NCBI RefSeq assembly: GCF_900096945.1
Contig: NZ_FMKA01000012.1
Location: 36,371 to 100,370 of the forward strand
From: Anaerobium acetethylicum
GTDB taxonomy: Bacteria; Bacillota; Clostridia; Lachnospirales; Lachnospiraceae
Direction: 5' to 3'
Length of the DNA: 64,000 nt
In this document: in pieces, positions 47,893 to 56,441 of the stretch
Numbering within the stretch: position 1 is the stretch's first letter
How the letters are laid out: every line of letters starts with the position of its first letter
Position numbers and translations under genes: made by a program
The notes under the pieces: model-generated
What the model saw: the letters and a program-made list of their open reading frames with translations, nothing else
Databases searched by the model: none
What the model was told of the DNA's origin: nothing

Positions 47893-49035
47893 CTACACAT
47901 CATAGACCGAACCATCATATGCAATTTGTGCAGAAATGCTTCTCTGTTTCGCAGGAAACTTCTCACAAATGTCATCTACAAGCTCGATTCCGATACCGGG
48001 TGCATCCGGAATGATGATATAGCCGTCTTTCTCTACAAGCGGAGTTTTCGTCATATTTGCTTCGTTGCCCTGATGGTAGAAGGACGGGAATTCCTGAATC
48101 GTAAAATTGGGAATTGCTGCATCAAGCTGCAGACAGGCTGCTGTAGATACCGGACCTAGCGGGTTGTGGGGTATGATCGTTACGTAATTTGCCTCTGCGA
48201 TTGCCGCCACCTTTTTGCTCGGCGTAAGTCCGCCTAATGCACAGACATCCGGTCTCACATAGCGTGCAGCCTTTCGCTGAAGCAGAAGCTCGAATTCCTG
48301 GATGTTGATAAAACGTTCGCCGGTAGCTATGGGAATGGTTGTTTTGCTGGCAACCTCCGCCATCGCCTCCATATTGTCAGGGGGAATCGGATCCTCTAAA
48401 AACAGCGGCCGGTATGCCTCTACCCCTTTTGCAAAGGCAATTGCCTCGCATGGATTCATGCTTCTGTGACATTCTAAAATCAGATCAAAATCATTTCCGA
48501 CAGCCTCACGGCAGGCCCTGACCTTCTGCACATAGGATTCTATTTTGTGGTTAAAGATATCCATTGCCTTGTCAATCGAAGGCTTTGAAATATCCCCAGT
48601 TATCATAAGTCTGGCTGCGCTAAATCCGCTTTCCTTTAATTCCACGCATCGCCTGGCCATTTTTTCCGGCGTAAATTCAAATACCGCTTCATAGCTTCGG
48701 ACTTTATCACGGCACTTGCCGCCTAAAAGCTCATAGACCGGAACATTCAGTGCCTTGCCTTTGATATCCCACAGCGCGATGTCAATGGCTGCAATGGCAC
48801 TCATAATAACGGAGCCTCTGAAATACATGCTTCTGTACATATAATTCCAATGATGCTCGATCTGAAAGGGATTCTTCCCGATGAGATAATCTTCCAGTTT
48901 CTTCAGAGCTCCTATTGTTGCGTCGATAAATCCCCATGCTCCGACCTCACCAATTCCGACAATACCTTCGTCTGTCATGATTTTAATAAATAAATATTTG
49001 CTGGCTGGGACTAATTCTAATTTCGTTATTTTCAT
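47893..49035 (-). CDS. Mandelate racemase/muconate lactonizing enzyme family, sugar-acid dehydratase-like
   Basis: Enolase-superfamily protein of 380 residues that would abstract the alpha-proton of a carboxylate. Metal ligands are E in LILECHRSMNP, E in FLEDPIPPDN and E in IPIATGERF; the His of TIIPHNPLGP is the likely acid/base, which groups it with D-galactonate/mannonate dehydratases. It is the last gene of an operon with a transporter and an esterase under a LysR regulator. The substrate is a sugar acid or another hydroxy acid; not decidable. Confidence 0.9.
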   Translation of the reverse strand: MKITKLELVPASKYLFIKIMTDEGIVGIGEVGAWGFIDATIGALKKLEDYLIGKNPFQIEHHWNYMYRSMYFRGSVIMSAIAAIDIALWDIKGKALNVPVYELLGGKCRDKVRSYEAVFEFTPEKMARRCVELKESGFSAARLMITGDISKPSIDKAMDIFNHKIESYVQKVRACREAVGNDFDLILECHRSMNPCEAIAFAKGVEAYRPLFLEDPIPPDNMEAMAEVASKTTIPIATGERFINIQEFELLLQRKAARYVRPDVCALGGLTPSKKVAAIAEANYVTIIPHNPLGPVSTAACLQLDAAIPNFTIQEFPSFYHQGNEANMTKTPLVEKDGYIIIPDAPGIGIELVDDICEKFPAKQRSISAQIAYDGSVYDV

Positions 49036-49074
49036 GCTGTTTATGCTCTCCTGATTCTATATTCTCAAACTATG

Positions 49075-50001
49075 TTATTTCAGATATCGGAAAAAGAAAT
49101 CCGTTACAATGTCCTGTACCACAGGCTGGAAAAATTCATCACTTCCGTGGTTTCCATTCTTTACGATATAATACTCTGTCTGATGTTCAAAGCCTGCATC
49201 TACAAGCTTTTCATAAAACTCCCCGCTGACCGCCATGGGAACATGGCGGTCTTTATCTCCGTGCATGATCAGCATTGGGCAGACCTGGTCATTGATCAGG
49301 TATGGCGGGCTTGCCTCTTTCGAACGCTCTGTCATTGTTGAAACATCGCCTCCGATAAAGGCTCCCGGATGCGTGTCTTCCACTGATTTCCATCTGTAAT
49401 CGGGTATTGTCGCGACCCGGATCTTTTCCGCTTCAAGTAATTTAGGCACATCGACCGGTCCGAACCAATCGCAGACCGCCTGTACCCGGGAGGAATATTC
49501 GCCCCATTCCGCTGTATCATAGCTGGAACAGTTCATTCCTGCCAGTGCTGCCAGATGTCCTCCGGATGAGCGCCCCATGACTCCGATTTTTTCTGCATCC
49601 AGGTTATATTTTTTTGCATTTGCGCGGATAAAACGGACAGCCGTCTTCACATCGATTATCTGCGCCGGAAACACTGCTTCATGACTGCCCCTGCAATAGA
49701 TGGAGGCGACTGCAAAGCCTGCATTAGCTAAAAAGAGCATTTCCGGGACCATCAGATTCTTATCGCTGCCCCGGTAGCCGCCGCCGGGCACCCAGATAAT
49801 GACCGGCTTTTTTTCTCCGCCTTCCGATCCATCCGGCTTCAAACCATTTGCAAGACGGGATTCTACATTGCCGTGCTGCATCATGAGGGATAAGTGAAGC
49901 TCTTTATCAGCGCCGTTCTTGTCCTTGACGATGGAATAGGGAATGTTATCCAGAAGGGTGACACTTTTCCGTGCTCTGTCTGGTTCTATGATTCTTTTCA
50001 T
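49075..50001 (-). CDS. Alpha/beta hydrolase, BD-FAE-like esterase
   Basis: A 308-residue cytoplasmic esterase. Oxyanion-hole segment VIIWVPGGGYRGS, nucleophile Ser in GVMGRSSGGHLAAL, an acid in LIMHGDKDRHVP and catalytic His in VKNGNHGSDEF. The start at 50001 (MKRIIEPDRARK) follows AGGAGG; an open frame 26 codons upstream is untranslated leader. Its lipase-like fold with GGGY is shared by feruloyl esterases; the nearby phenolic acid decarboxylase makes hydroxycinnamate esters an attractive substrate. Second gene of the operon. Confidence 0.87.
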   Translation of the reverse strand: MKRIIEPDRARKSVTLLDNIPYSIVKDKNGADKELHLSLMMQHGNVESRLANGLKPDGSEGGEKKPVIIWVPGGGYRGSDKNLMVPEMLFLANAGFAVASIYCRGSHEAVFPAQIIDVKTAVRFIRANAKKYNLDAEKIGVMGRSSGGHLAALAGMNCSSYDTAEWGEYSSRVQAVCDWFGPVDVPKLLEAEKIRVATIPDYRWKSVEDTHPGAFIGGDVSTMTERSKEASPPYLINDQVCPMLIMHGDKDRHVPMAVSGEFYEKLVDAGFEHQTEYYIVKNGNHGSDEFFQPVVQDIVTDFFFRYLK

Positions 50002-50136
50002 TTTTAAACAACCTCCTGCTGCTGTTCCTATAAAAGACTTTATTATATTTGAAGGGAGCTTGATTTTAGAAACTGACAAGTTCTAAAATGGCTCCCTGCA
50101 TCTGTTTGTTTGCTTAGGTTTTTGATTGAATGACTG

Positions 50137-51441
50137 TTAGAATAATGGCATCACCGTCATTACCCAGAAAATTGAAACGATACTGAACAGGATTGCCGGT
50201 ATCATGGACTGTTTTAGTATGGATTTTATATCATATCCGCCAGTTGCCATGATCAGTGGAACGGCAGGCGTACCCATCGGTGTCATGAAAGCAGTCAAAC
50301 ATGCAGCCTGTACCAATATGATAAGTCCGATTGGATTGGCTCCTAAGCTCTTGCAGGCCTGGATTGTAATAGGGATGAAAATCAGCATAACTGCGCGGTT
50401 CTGCATCACCTGTGTCAATAGGAATGGCACGATAAAGAAAACAGTTCCTATTAAATAGGGATTTCCGATACTGGTTGCCATATTTGCAAGAAAATCTCCG
50501 ACCACGGCACCTGCACCTGATGCGGCCAGTGCGCTGCCCATTGCCATGGAACCGACAAATAGCAGGTACATTGGAATGTTCATTGCTCCGCATGCTTCAC
50601 GTCCGGATAATACTCCGCACAGCACCATTAACAGTGCGCCGATAAAACAAATAAGCCAGGTTGGCGCGATAATGGATCTTGGGATATTCTGCTGGAAGAT
50701 TAAACCCAAAGTAGTCAGAATGAAAATGATATATCCGGCTTTCTCACTGAAAGGATTAAGCGCCGGTCTTTCTTCAAGCTTTCTGCCGCCGGCAGCAGCT
50801 CCGGCATTATTCACAACAAGATCGGGTGCTACTTTTACAGCAAAGAAAATACAATAAACTGCACAAACGATTAATACCGGTAAACGGGCTTTCATAGGAT
50901 CTGTAAGAGATACAACAAACTGCGTATAGTCATTTGCCTGCAGATAGCCGTTCAATTCGGCAGCTACCGTAGCACCGCTTCCGAGCGGAAGTGTAGAACA
51001 GGTAGCGACTGCAGAAATACCCAGTGGAAACATGACTTTAGAAGGACTGATATTCATATCTTTACAAGTCTCAATTAACATAGGGGACATAATACCAAAA
51101 ACAATTAACGGACTTTGAATAAACTGGCTTAAAATAATGGAAATAATCACGTAGCCAAACATAACCTTTGTAATAGATCCGTTTGCAATCTTATTTACAC
51201 TGCGAGAAATCATTTTGATGAACTGAGTTCTCTGAAGTCCGGCAGCAACTACAAACATAGACATAATCATAATACCATTCGAGTTACCAAAGTTTAATAA
51301 AGCTTCGTTCGGGTCTAAACATCCAGTAAGCACAAAAGCTGCCAAACTGATCATGGCAGTTGTTGCCATACTGATTTTTCCCCATACATAACTGATTACT
51401 GTCAAAAGACAAATAATCAGGCAAATTACAAGTACATTCAT
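50137..51441 (-). CDS. SLC13/CitMHS-type anion transporter
   Basis: A membrane protein of 434 residues with about eleven hydrophobic helices and two inverted halves, each ending in a re-entrant signature: CSTLPLGSGATVAAE in the first and MTPMGTPAVPLIMATGGY in the second, as in DASS/ArsB-NhaD-like carriers. It probably takes up a carboxylate with sodium or protons. It is the first gene of the operon that encodes an esterase and an enolase-superfamily enzyme, so the cargo is likely the acid or ester they process. AGGAG precedes the ATG. Confidence 0.87.
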   Translation of the reverse strand: MNVLVICLIICLLTVISYVWGKISMATTAMISLAAFVLTGCLDPNEALLNFGNSNGIMIMSMFVVAAGLQRTQFIKMISRSVNKIANGSITKVMFGYVIISIILSQFIQSPLIVFGIMSPMLIETCKDMNISPSKVMFPLGISAVATCSTLPLGSGATVAAELNGYLQANDYTQFVVSLTDPMKARLPVLIVCAVYCIFFAVKVAPDLVVNNAGAAAGGRKLEERPALNPFSEKAGYIIFILTTLGLIFQQNIPRSIIAPTWLICFIGALLMVLCGVLSGREACGAMNIPMYLLFVGSMAMGSALAASGAGAVVGDFLANMATSIGNPYLIGTVFFIVPFLLTQVMQNRAVMLIFIPITIQACKSLGANPIGLIILVQAACLTAFMTPMGTPAVPLIMATGGYDIKSILKQSMIPAILFSIVSIFWVMTVMPLF

Positions 51442-51564
51442 CTCGCAAACTCCTCTTTAAATTATTCATTTTAATAACAAGTACTTTGTTACCAAATGTG
51501 GAATTAATATAAACAGTTACCTTAAGCACGTTAATCACATTTGTGAAATGGACTGTTTATTTAT

Positions 51565-51619
51565 GAAGTGCGCACTTCTTTATGTACCGATTATAGTATG
51601 CGGAACAGATGAATGTAAA
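51565..51619 (-). promoter_or_regulatory. Operon promoter with palindromic operator
   Basis: On the minus strand TTTACA (51619-51614), 18-bp spacer and TATAAT (51595-51590). Just downstream, over the expected start point, is the perfect 14-bp palindrome GAAGTGCGCACTTC (51578-51565), a candidate regulator site. Confidence 0.68.
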
Positions 51620-51658
51620 TCGCAATAAATTCATCATTTATCAACATTCAGGTTGATA

Positions 51659-52564
51659 TTACAGATGGTTCTTAAAAATCGAATTCAGAACATTGATTTC
51701 ATGGGAAAACATATTGTTTTTACAGGATAGGAGAGACAGCTGGTGGGTGAATCTGGTTTCTCCAAAGGACAGCATGGTGATATCCTGTTCGTGGTTATTC
51801 TGCTTTACCAATATATCCGAGGTAAACGTCACTCCCATCTGGTTCGCCACACATAAAAGAGCTGTTTTGGTCGTCTTCACTAAAACGCTTACATCAGGCT
51901 TGATATCATAGTTTTCAAAGATCAGGTCAGAATATTTCCTGAAAATCTGACCCTCTGAAAACATGATGGATTTCAATTCATGCCATTCATTCAGATCGAT
52001 CCATGGATATTTGAATTTGTCCTTCCTGATTGCGCCCTCTGTGAGGGGGCTGTCAGTGGGGACTGCCAGGACAATTTCCCCTTCCGACAGAATGTCGCAG
52101 TGAAATTGTTCAATTGGATGGTCAATTGTTGCAATTATAATATCCAGTTCATTGTTTTGGAGCATCTTAAGCAGATCATTCGAGCTGCCTTCTTCCAGCA
52201 TGATCTGTACGTTCGGGAACTGTTCCTGAAATTCTGTGATAACATGGGTGATTACGGTATGAGCCAGCGACATCTGGAAGCCGATCCGCATCCTTCCCAT
52301 GTACATGCTGGAAATCCGGCTCATCTCGATATCCATCTGCATTTTCAGCTCCATCATTTCTTCCAGCATCTGCACATACCTTTCGCCGGCATAGGTCAGA
52401 ACAAACTTTTTGCCCATGCGGTTAAAAAGCTTCACATTTAATTCAGCTTCCTTTGTCTGTACGAATTTGCTTAATGCGGAAGGGGTTATATACAGATTGT
52501 TGGCCGCCTTTGTAATTCCGCCGTATTTGGCTACTTCCAGAATATAATCCACAGTTTTATTCAT
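51659..52564 (-). CDS. LysR-family transcriptional regulator
   Basis: A 301-residue LysR protein: N-terminal winged helix (YILEVAKYGGITKAANNLYITPSALSKFVQ, shown by its SALSKFVQ turn) and a C-terminal co-inducer domain (MRIGFQMSLAHTVITHVI, EIVLAVPTDSPLTEG). It is upstream of the transporter-esterase-dehydratase operon on the same strand and divergent from phenolic acid decarboxylase, so it may control both. A carboxylate or aromatic acid is the likely co-inducer. No strong ribosome binding site precedes the start. Confidence 0.93.
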   Translation of the reverse strand: MNKTVDYILEVAKYGGITKAANNLYITPSALSKFVQTKEAELNVKLFNRMGKKFVLTYAGERYVQMLEEMMELKMQMDIEMSRISSMYMGRMRIGFQMSLAHTVITHVITEFQEQFPNVQIMLEEGSSNDLLKMLQNNELDIIIATIDHPIEQFHCDILSEGEIVLAVPTDSPLTEGAIRKDKFKYPWIDLNEWHELKSIMFSEGQIFRKYSDLIFENYDIKPDVSVLVKTTKTALLCVANQMGVTFTSDILVKQNNHEQDITMLSFGETRFTHQLSLLSCKNNMFSHEINVLNSIFKNHL

Positions 52565-52655
52565 ATGATGTTACCTCTCTTTTTTTTCTGAATCTCCAGT
52601 TTGCTTCTTTGTTTCAATATAACATCGAATCCTTTTCGTGGCAATCATGTAAATG

Positions 52656-52684
52656 ATGACATGTTTGTATTGCAATGTTATTAT
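52656..52684 (+). promoter_or_regulatory. Candidate promoter of the phenolic acid decarboxylase gene
   Basis: ATGACA at 52656-52661, 17-bp spacer and TATTAT at 52679-52684. It lies in the 196-bp gap shared with the divergent LysR gene, where LysR sites are expected. Confidence 0.6.
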
Positions 52685-52760
52685 CGTGGTGAATTTCCGA
52701 AAAACATGAAAAAATAAAAACCACAGTCTGTTATAGTAGCAGGCAGGAAGCGGAGGAACT

Positions 52761-53318
52761 ATGGAAAAGAAGAAAATATTTAAAGATTTGGAAGATTTTT
52801 TGGGAACCCATTTTATCTACACTTATGATAATGGCTGGGAATATGAATGGTACGCAAAAAATGACCATACAGTAGATTATCGTATCCATGGGGGAATGGT
52901 GGCTGGGAGATGGGTTACGGACCAGGAGGCCGACATGGTGAAGCTGACCGACGGTGTATTTAAAATTACCTGGACAGAGCCAACCGGTACTGATGTTGCC
53001 TTGGATTTCATGCCGAATGAAAAGAAGCTTCATGGTACGATCTTTTTCCCGAAATGGGTTCATGAGCATCCTGAAATAACGGTTACCCATCAAAATGAAC
53101 ACCTCGATTTAATGCTTGAATCCAGGGAGAAATATGAGACCTATCCGAAATATGTGGTGCCTGAATTTGCCACAATCACGTATATTGGGAATGCGGGAAT
53201 CAATAATGACGATGTTATAAGTGAAGCACCATATCCGGGAATCATCGAGGATATAAAATCCGGCAGGTATTTTGATGAAAATTACAAAAGGATGATGCTG
53301 TCGGAAGGCGGCAGCTGA
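52761..53318 (+). CDS. padC: Phenolic acid decarboxylase
   Basis: A 185-residue cofactor-free decarboxylase that turns p-coumarate, ferulate or caffeate into vinyl phenols. The sequence follows the PadC family closely: [73 protein letters not shown] and [16 protein letters not shown], holding the conserved Tyr, Arg and Glu of the active site. The final ~20 residues ([19 protein letters not shown]) extend past the usual end and overlap a remnant of another gene in a shifted frame. GGAGG precedes the ATG. Confidence 0.95.
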   Translation: MEKKKIFKDLEDFLGTHFIYTYDNGWEYEWYAKNDHTVDYRIHGGMVAGRWVTDQEADMVKLTDGVFKITWTEPTGTDVALDFMPNEKKLHGTIFFPKWVHEHPEITVTHQNEHLDLMLESREKYETYPKYVVPEFATITYIGNAGINNDDVISEAPYPGIIEDIKSGRYFDENYKRMMLSEGGS

Positions 53319-53677
53319 TTCCGATTCTGTCTGGGAAAGTAACCGGAAAAGACCTTTCTGGAACAGTTTTGCCGGGAGGAATCGACAGCCAGATTATCCG
53401 CCCTGACGGGAAGTGTGAACTTTCTGCAAGATATGCAATCAGGCTGGATGACGGCGCTGCAATCTATATTGAAAATAATGGAATCCGCACGGTACCAAAG
53501 GAGTTTGTGGAGGATGTAAGACAAGGACGTTTTGTGGATCCGAATGTCTATTATTTCAGGACGGTTCCGGTATTTGAAACTTATCATGAGAACTATAAAT
53601 GGATGATGGACAGTATTTTCGTGTGCAGCGCCACCCGGCTGCCGGATGCGGTGTTGATTAAATTTTATAAGGTATGA
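53279..53677 (+). pseudogene. N-terminally truncated DUF3237 remnant
   Basis: From about 53303 the frame reads [20 protein letters not shown], then LPGGIDSQIIRPDG, DDGAAIYIENNGI, VDPNVYYFRTVPVFET and a WMMDSIFVC segment, all typical of DUF3237. The first ~35 residues of the family are missing: a stop codon at 53276 in this frame falls inside padC, and the first usable start (TTG 53369) is too far in. It is therefore probably a decayed gene whose start was lost when padC came to abut it. DUF3237 function is unknown. Confidence 0.62.
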
Positions 53678-53744
53678 GTCGGGAAAGAAACCCGACGCCG
53701 TGGGGGAAAAGGTACCTGCCCCCGTGAACAGCATAAATGAAAAA

Positions 53745-53773
53745 TTGACACAATTCCCTGCCAGTCATATAAT
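53745..53773 (+). promoter_or_regulatory. Strong consensus promoter of mgtE
   Basis: TTGACA at 53745-53750, 17-bp spacer, TATAAT at 53768-53773: a full consensus. The ~125-nt leader holds a small hairpin (TGTATGA/TCATACA at 53843-53858) but does not look like a known Mg2+ M-box. Confidence 0.88.
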
Positions 53774-53902
53774 TGTACATACAATATAGGTTATGAAATT
53801 TCAAATCCCCTGCACTATAAGACAGGAAGCGGATGCGCCGTTTGTATGATTTCATACAGGACAATGCGCGGAGCATGTCAGAAACCCTATAAGGAGGCGA
53901 AC

Positions 53903-55267
53903 ATGGTTATGGACTTGATGGAATATGAACGGCTGCTTGCGGAAAATAAGTTCGAAAAAGTAAAGGAAATGATCAATAACGAGACTGAGGAAAGCAGGCT
54001 GCAGCTGGTGAAAAGCCTGTCAGATGAAAACAGGATTTATCTCTTCCGTCTTATGTCGAAGGAAAATGCCCTCGAAACATTTGAAAACCTGGAGCCTTAT
54101 GAACAGAGGGAGCTGATCGGCCTGCTGGGAAGCCAGAATGAAGAGGCACTGCAGCTGCTGAACGAGATGGAGCCGGACGACAGGGTAAGGCTGTTTGACG
54201 AGCTGCCGGCTTCTGTCGTCATACGGCTGCTGGAGAACCTTCCTTCTGATGTACAGCAGGAAACCCATCTGCTTATGGGCTTCCCTGATCATACCATAGG
54301 AAGGATTATGACAACAAAATTCGCTTCCTTTTACCAGGATGAAACTGCCGGACGGACACTGGACGCCCTTCAGCTTCACTCGGATGATTATGAGACAATC
54401 AATACCATTTATATAATCAGCAGGCAGAGGAAACTAAAGGGAGTACTTTCCCTGAAGGAGCTGGTAATCGCCCGGCCTGAGGATGTCCTTTCAAAAATCA
54501 TGAATAGAGAGATGATCTATGTGGATACCCAGACAGACCAGGAAGAGGCGGCAAAGCTGCTCCATGAGAAAGGATTTTCAGCCCTGCCGGTTGTGGATTT
54601 CGAGAAAAGGCTGGTAGGGATTCTTACCCGTGATGACGCATATACAGTCCTGCAGGAGGAGATTACGGAGGATGTTTTCCTTGCAGCAGGTATTGTAGAT
54701 GACAGGTCCATGGAAAATGACAAATCCATAAGGCTGATCAGGAATTCAGTCGTTTCGATTATGAAAGTGAGAATCCCATTTCTGCTGATTACACTGCTGG
54801 GAGGGATGCTGGCAGGGGGCGTAATCGGCTCTTTTGAGAATGCGGTTCAGACAGTGGCATCTGCAGCGGTTTTCATCCCGATTATTATGGCAATGGGTGG
54901 AAATGTGGCAACCCAGTCAACAACAATCTTTGCAAGAGGCCTGGCCCTGGGCCATATTAATATCAGCAGATTCGCGAGGCATCTGAAAAAGGAAATCATG
55001 GTCGGGCTTTCCATCGGCAGCATTATAGGATTCATAACCTTCCTTGTCGCGGGCATCTGGAAGTGGAACCCGCTGCTGGGGGCAGCAGTCGGAGGATCCA
55101 TATTCTGCTCGGTGGTTTTTGCCGCACTGCTGGGATTCCTCGTACCATATATCCTTTATAAGTTTAAGCTTGACGGTGCGGCAGGCGCGAACCCGATTAT
55201 AACGACAATCAATGACATCACCTCCCTGATTATCTATTTTACGTTCATCCGGATTTTACTGCTATGA
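53903..55267 (+). CDS. mgtE: Magnesium transporter MgtE
   Basis: A 454-residue Mg2+ channel. The cytoplasmic MgtE_N superhelix (residues ~20-130, LLGSQNEEALQLLNEMEPDDR, VVIRLLENLPSDVQQE in part) is followed by two CBS domains (~130-260) and five transmembrane helices with the pore signatures PIIMAMGGNVATQSTTIFARGL and GANPIITTINDI. The N-terminal and CBS parts act as the Mg2+ gate. ATG 53903 has AAGGAGGCG at 6 bp; the frame is open further up without a site. A terminator follows. Confidence 0.96.
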   Translation: MVMDLMEYERLLAENKFEKVKEMINNETEESRLQLVKSLSDENRIYLFRLMSKENALETFENLEPYEQRELIGLLGSQNEEALQLLNEMEPDDRVRLFDELPASVVIRLLENLPSDVQQETHLLMGFPDHTIGRIMTTKFASFYQDETAGRTLDALQLHSDDYETINTIYIISRQRKLKGVLSLKELVIARPEDVLSKIMNREMIYVDTQTDQEEAAKLLHEKGFSALPVVDFEKRLVGILTRDDAYTVLQEEITEDVFLAAGIVDDRSMENDKSIRLIRNSVVSIMKVRIPFLLITLLGGMLAGGVIGSFENAVQTVASAAVFIPIIMAMGGNVATQSTTIFARGLALGHINISRFARHLKKEIMVGLSIGSIIGFITFLVAGIWKWNPLLGAAVGGSIFCSVVFAALLGFLVPYILYKFKLDGAAGANPIITTINDITSLIIYFTFIRILLL

Positions 55268-55275
55268 AATGAATT

Positions 55276-55344
55276 GGTACCTGAATTGGTACCAGGTACC
55301 GTGAACAAATGGTGAACAAATAATGAATAAAAAATGAATAAAAA
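55276..55344 (+). repeat. Degenerate GGTACC cluster and 11-bp tandem repeats
   Basis: Three GGTACC sites in 25 bp are followed by four 11-bp units (GTGAACAAATG, GTGAACAAATA, ATGAATAAAAA, ATGAATAAAAA) at 55301-55344, running into the mgtE terminator. Confidence 0.8.
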
Positions 55345-55390
55345 GGCGTGGCAGATATCTTGTCAAAGGGTACCGGTCATGCCTTTTTTT
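55340..55390 (+). terminator. Intrinsic terminator of mgtE
   Basis: Stem AAAAAGGCGTG / CATGCCTTTTT (one G-U pair), 27-nt loop and an eight-base T-run. Confidence 0.8.
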
Positions 55391-55413
55391 TCTTTAAATT
55401 CTACATTCTGCTA

Positions 55414-55821
55414 TTATTTCTTTTCCGATTGCCGGAAAGATGCAGCATTTATTTTGATACATGAATGCGATTCACCACAAGAAGTGCATTTGATTTGGAG
55501 ACGGAACGATTCAGGACTACATCCTTCATAGTCACAGATGATGCACACAAATTGCAAAATCGACAATTTGGCGAGACAGGGTTCTGAACAGTTACTTGGA
55601 GACATGCAGATATGCTTCTGCATAAAAAGATAAAACGTCTTCGCCCCCACTTCAAATGCTCCACACAGATTATCAGGAACAGCTTCTTCTTTGAAAATCT
55701 CCTGAATGTAACGGATGATCGGCTTCGTCAGATCAATATCTTCAGGAGAATTCCGTATGAAGAAGTTTTGCAGATGTCTGAAAATGAGGGCTACAGAGGA
55801 TTTGAATGGATGAGCTTGCAA
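55414..55821 (-). pseudogene. Cys-rich reading frame, possible transposase zinc-finger relic
   Basis: A 135-codon frame from TTG 55821 with no ribosome binding site. The C-terminal part has CIICDYEGC and a LQIKCTSCGESHSC segment that resembles the Zn-ribbon of DUF6431/IS-type proteins common in Lachnospiraceae, but half of the usual protein is absent. I cannot assign a function; it may be a decayed insertion or simply non-coding. Confidence 0.28.
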
Positions 55822-55921
55822 TTTTTGTGAATCTCGTGCAACTATTGAGGGTGTATGTCGAAATAATTACAATTCAGCAATTGACACAGCAAAGAAATCA
55901 TGATAAAGTTATGTAAATCTA

Positions 55922-56246
55922 ACAAGCAAATGCAGTGACGAGGAGGAGTACATACTCACCGGGATTTCAGAGAGAAGATGGTTGGTGCGAATCTTTATTT
56001 TCGAAGTATGGAAGTAGCCTTTGAGCAGTGGACCGAACGGGATTGTCCCAAGTAGGCTTCAACGGAATTTTCCACCGTTACAGGGAAAGCGGTATCGATA
56101 GCAATATCCGTGCTGATTGAGTTTCATGAATCAGTAAGATATGGTGTCTGTACTGAACGAGAGCAGAGAGAAGTCTCTGAATTTAGGTGGTAACACGGAT
56201 GGATCATTCGCCCTAAGCTAATTAATATTAGCTTGGGGCTTTTTTT
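55922..56246 (+). ncRNA. T-box riboswitch upstream of ilvBN, candidate Val specifier
   Basis: A classic T-box leader: stem I with AGTA (55947-55950) facing GAA (56011-56013), the AGAGAGAAGATGGTTGGTG distal element, the T-box AGGTGGTAACACGG at 56185-56198 and a terminator. The triplet after GAA is GTA at 56014-56016, which would pair with a valine tRNA anticodon. Uncharged tRNA binding should prevent termination and switch on acetolactate synthase when valine is short. The specifier call rests on my manual pairing of CATACT with AGTATG. Confidence 0.9.
56210..56246 (+). terminator. T-box leader terminator
   Basis: Stem GCCCTAAGCTAAT / ATTAGCTTGGGGC followed by seven T. The T-box sequence just upstream can pair with its 5' arm to form the antiterminator. 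Confidence 0.92.
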
Positions 56247-56303
56247 AATTTATATGAAATTCTTCGAATTTTATATAAATTAAAAAGCTCCGCGAGGAGG
56301 CGA

Positions 56304-56363
56304 ATGACACGCAAGAAGAATATGTCGCAGAAGCGACTGCTCATCAGCGCGAGAGTTTCGTAA
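56304..56363 (+). CDS. Possible 19-codon ORF in a hairpin-rich leader before ilvB
   Basis: ATG 56304 follows GAGGAGG and opens MTRKKNMSQKRLLISARVS then TAA. It lies in a 195-bp stretch after the T-box terminator containing several hairpins: AATTTATAT...ATATAAATT near 56247-56282, CTCCGCGAGGAG at 56289-56300, GTCGC-AGAA-GCGAC and TTTCG...CGAAA. It may be a leader peptide, an RNA element or a dispersed repeat; it has no run of Val, Leu or Ile codons. Confidence 0.25.
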   Translation: MTRKKNMSQKRLLISARVS

Positions 56364-56441
56364 GGATGCGAAATGTAAAGTCCACTTTGTTTTAGGATGC
56401 AGCTGGGTAAAAATCGATAGATATGAATGGAGGAAAAACCT

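Noticed and set aside
53774..53902. Mg2+ M-box riboswitch upstream of mgtE
   Set aside because: The leader is only ~125 nt and lacks the conserved M-box segments. Only a small hairpin is present.
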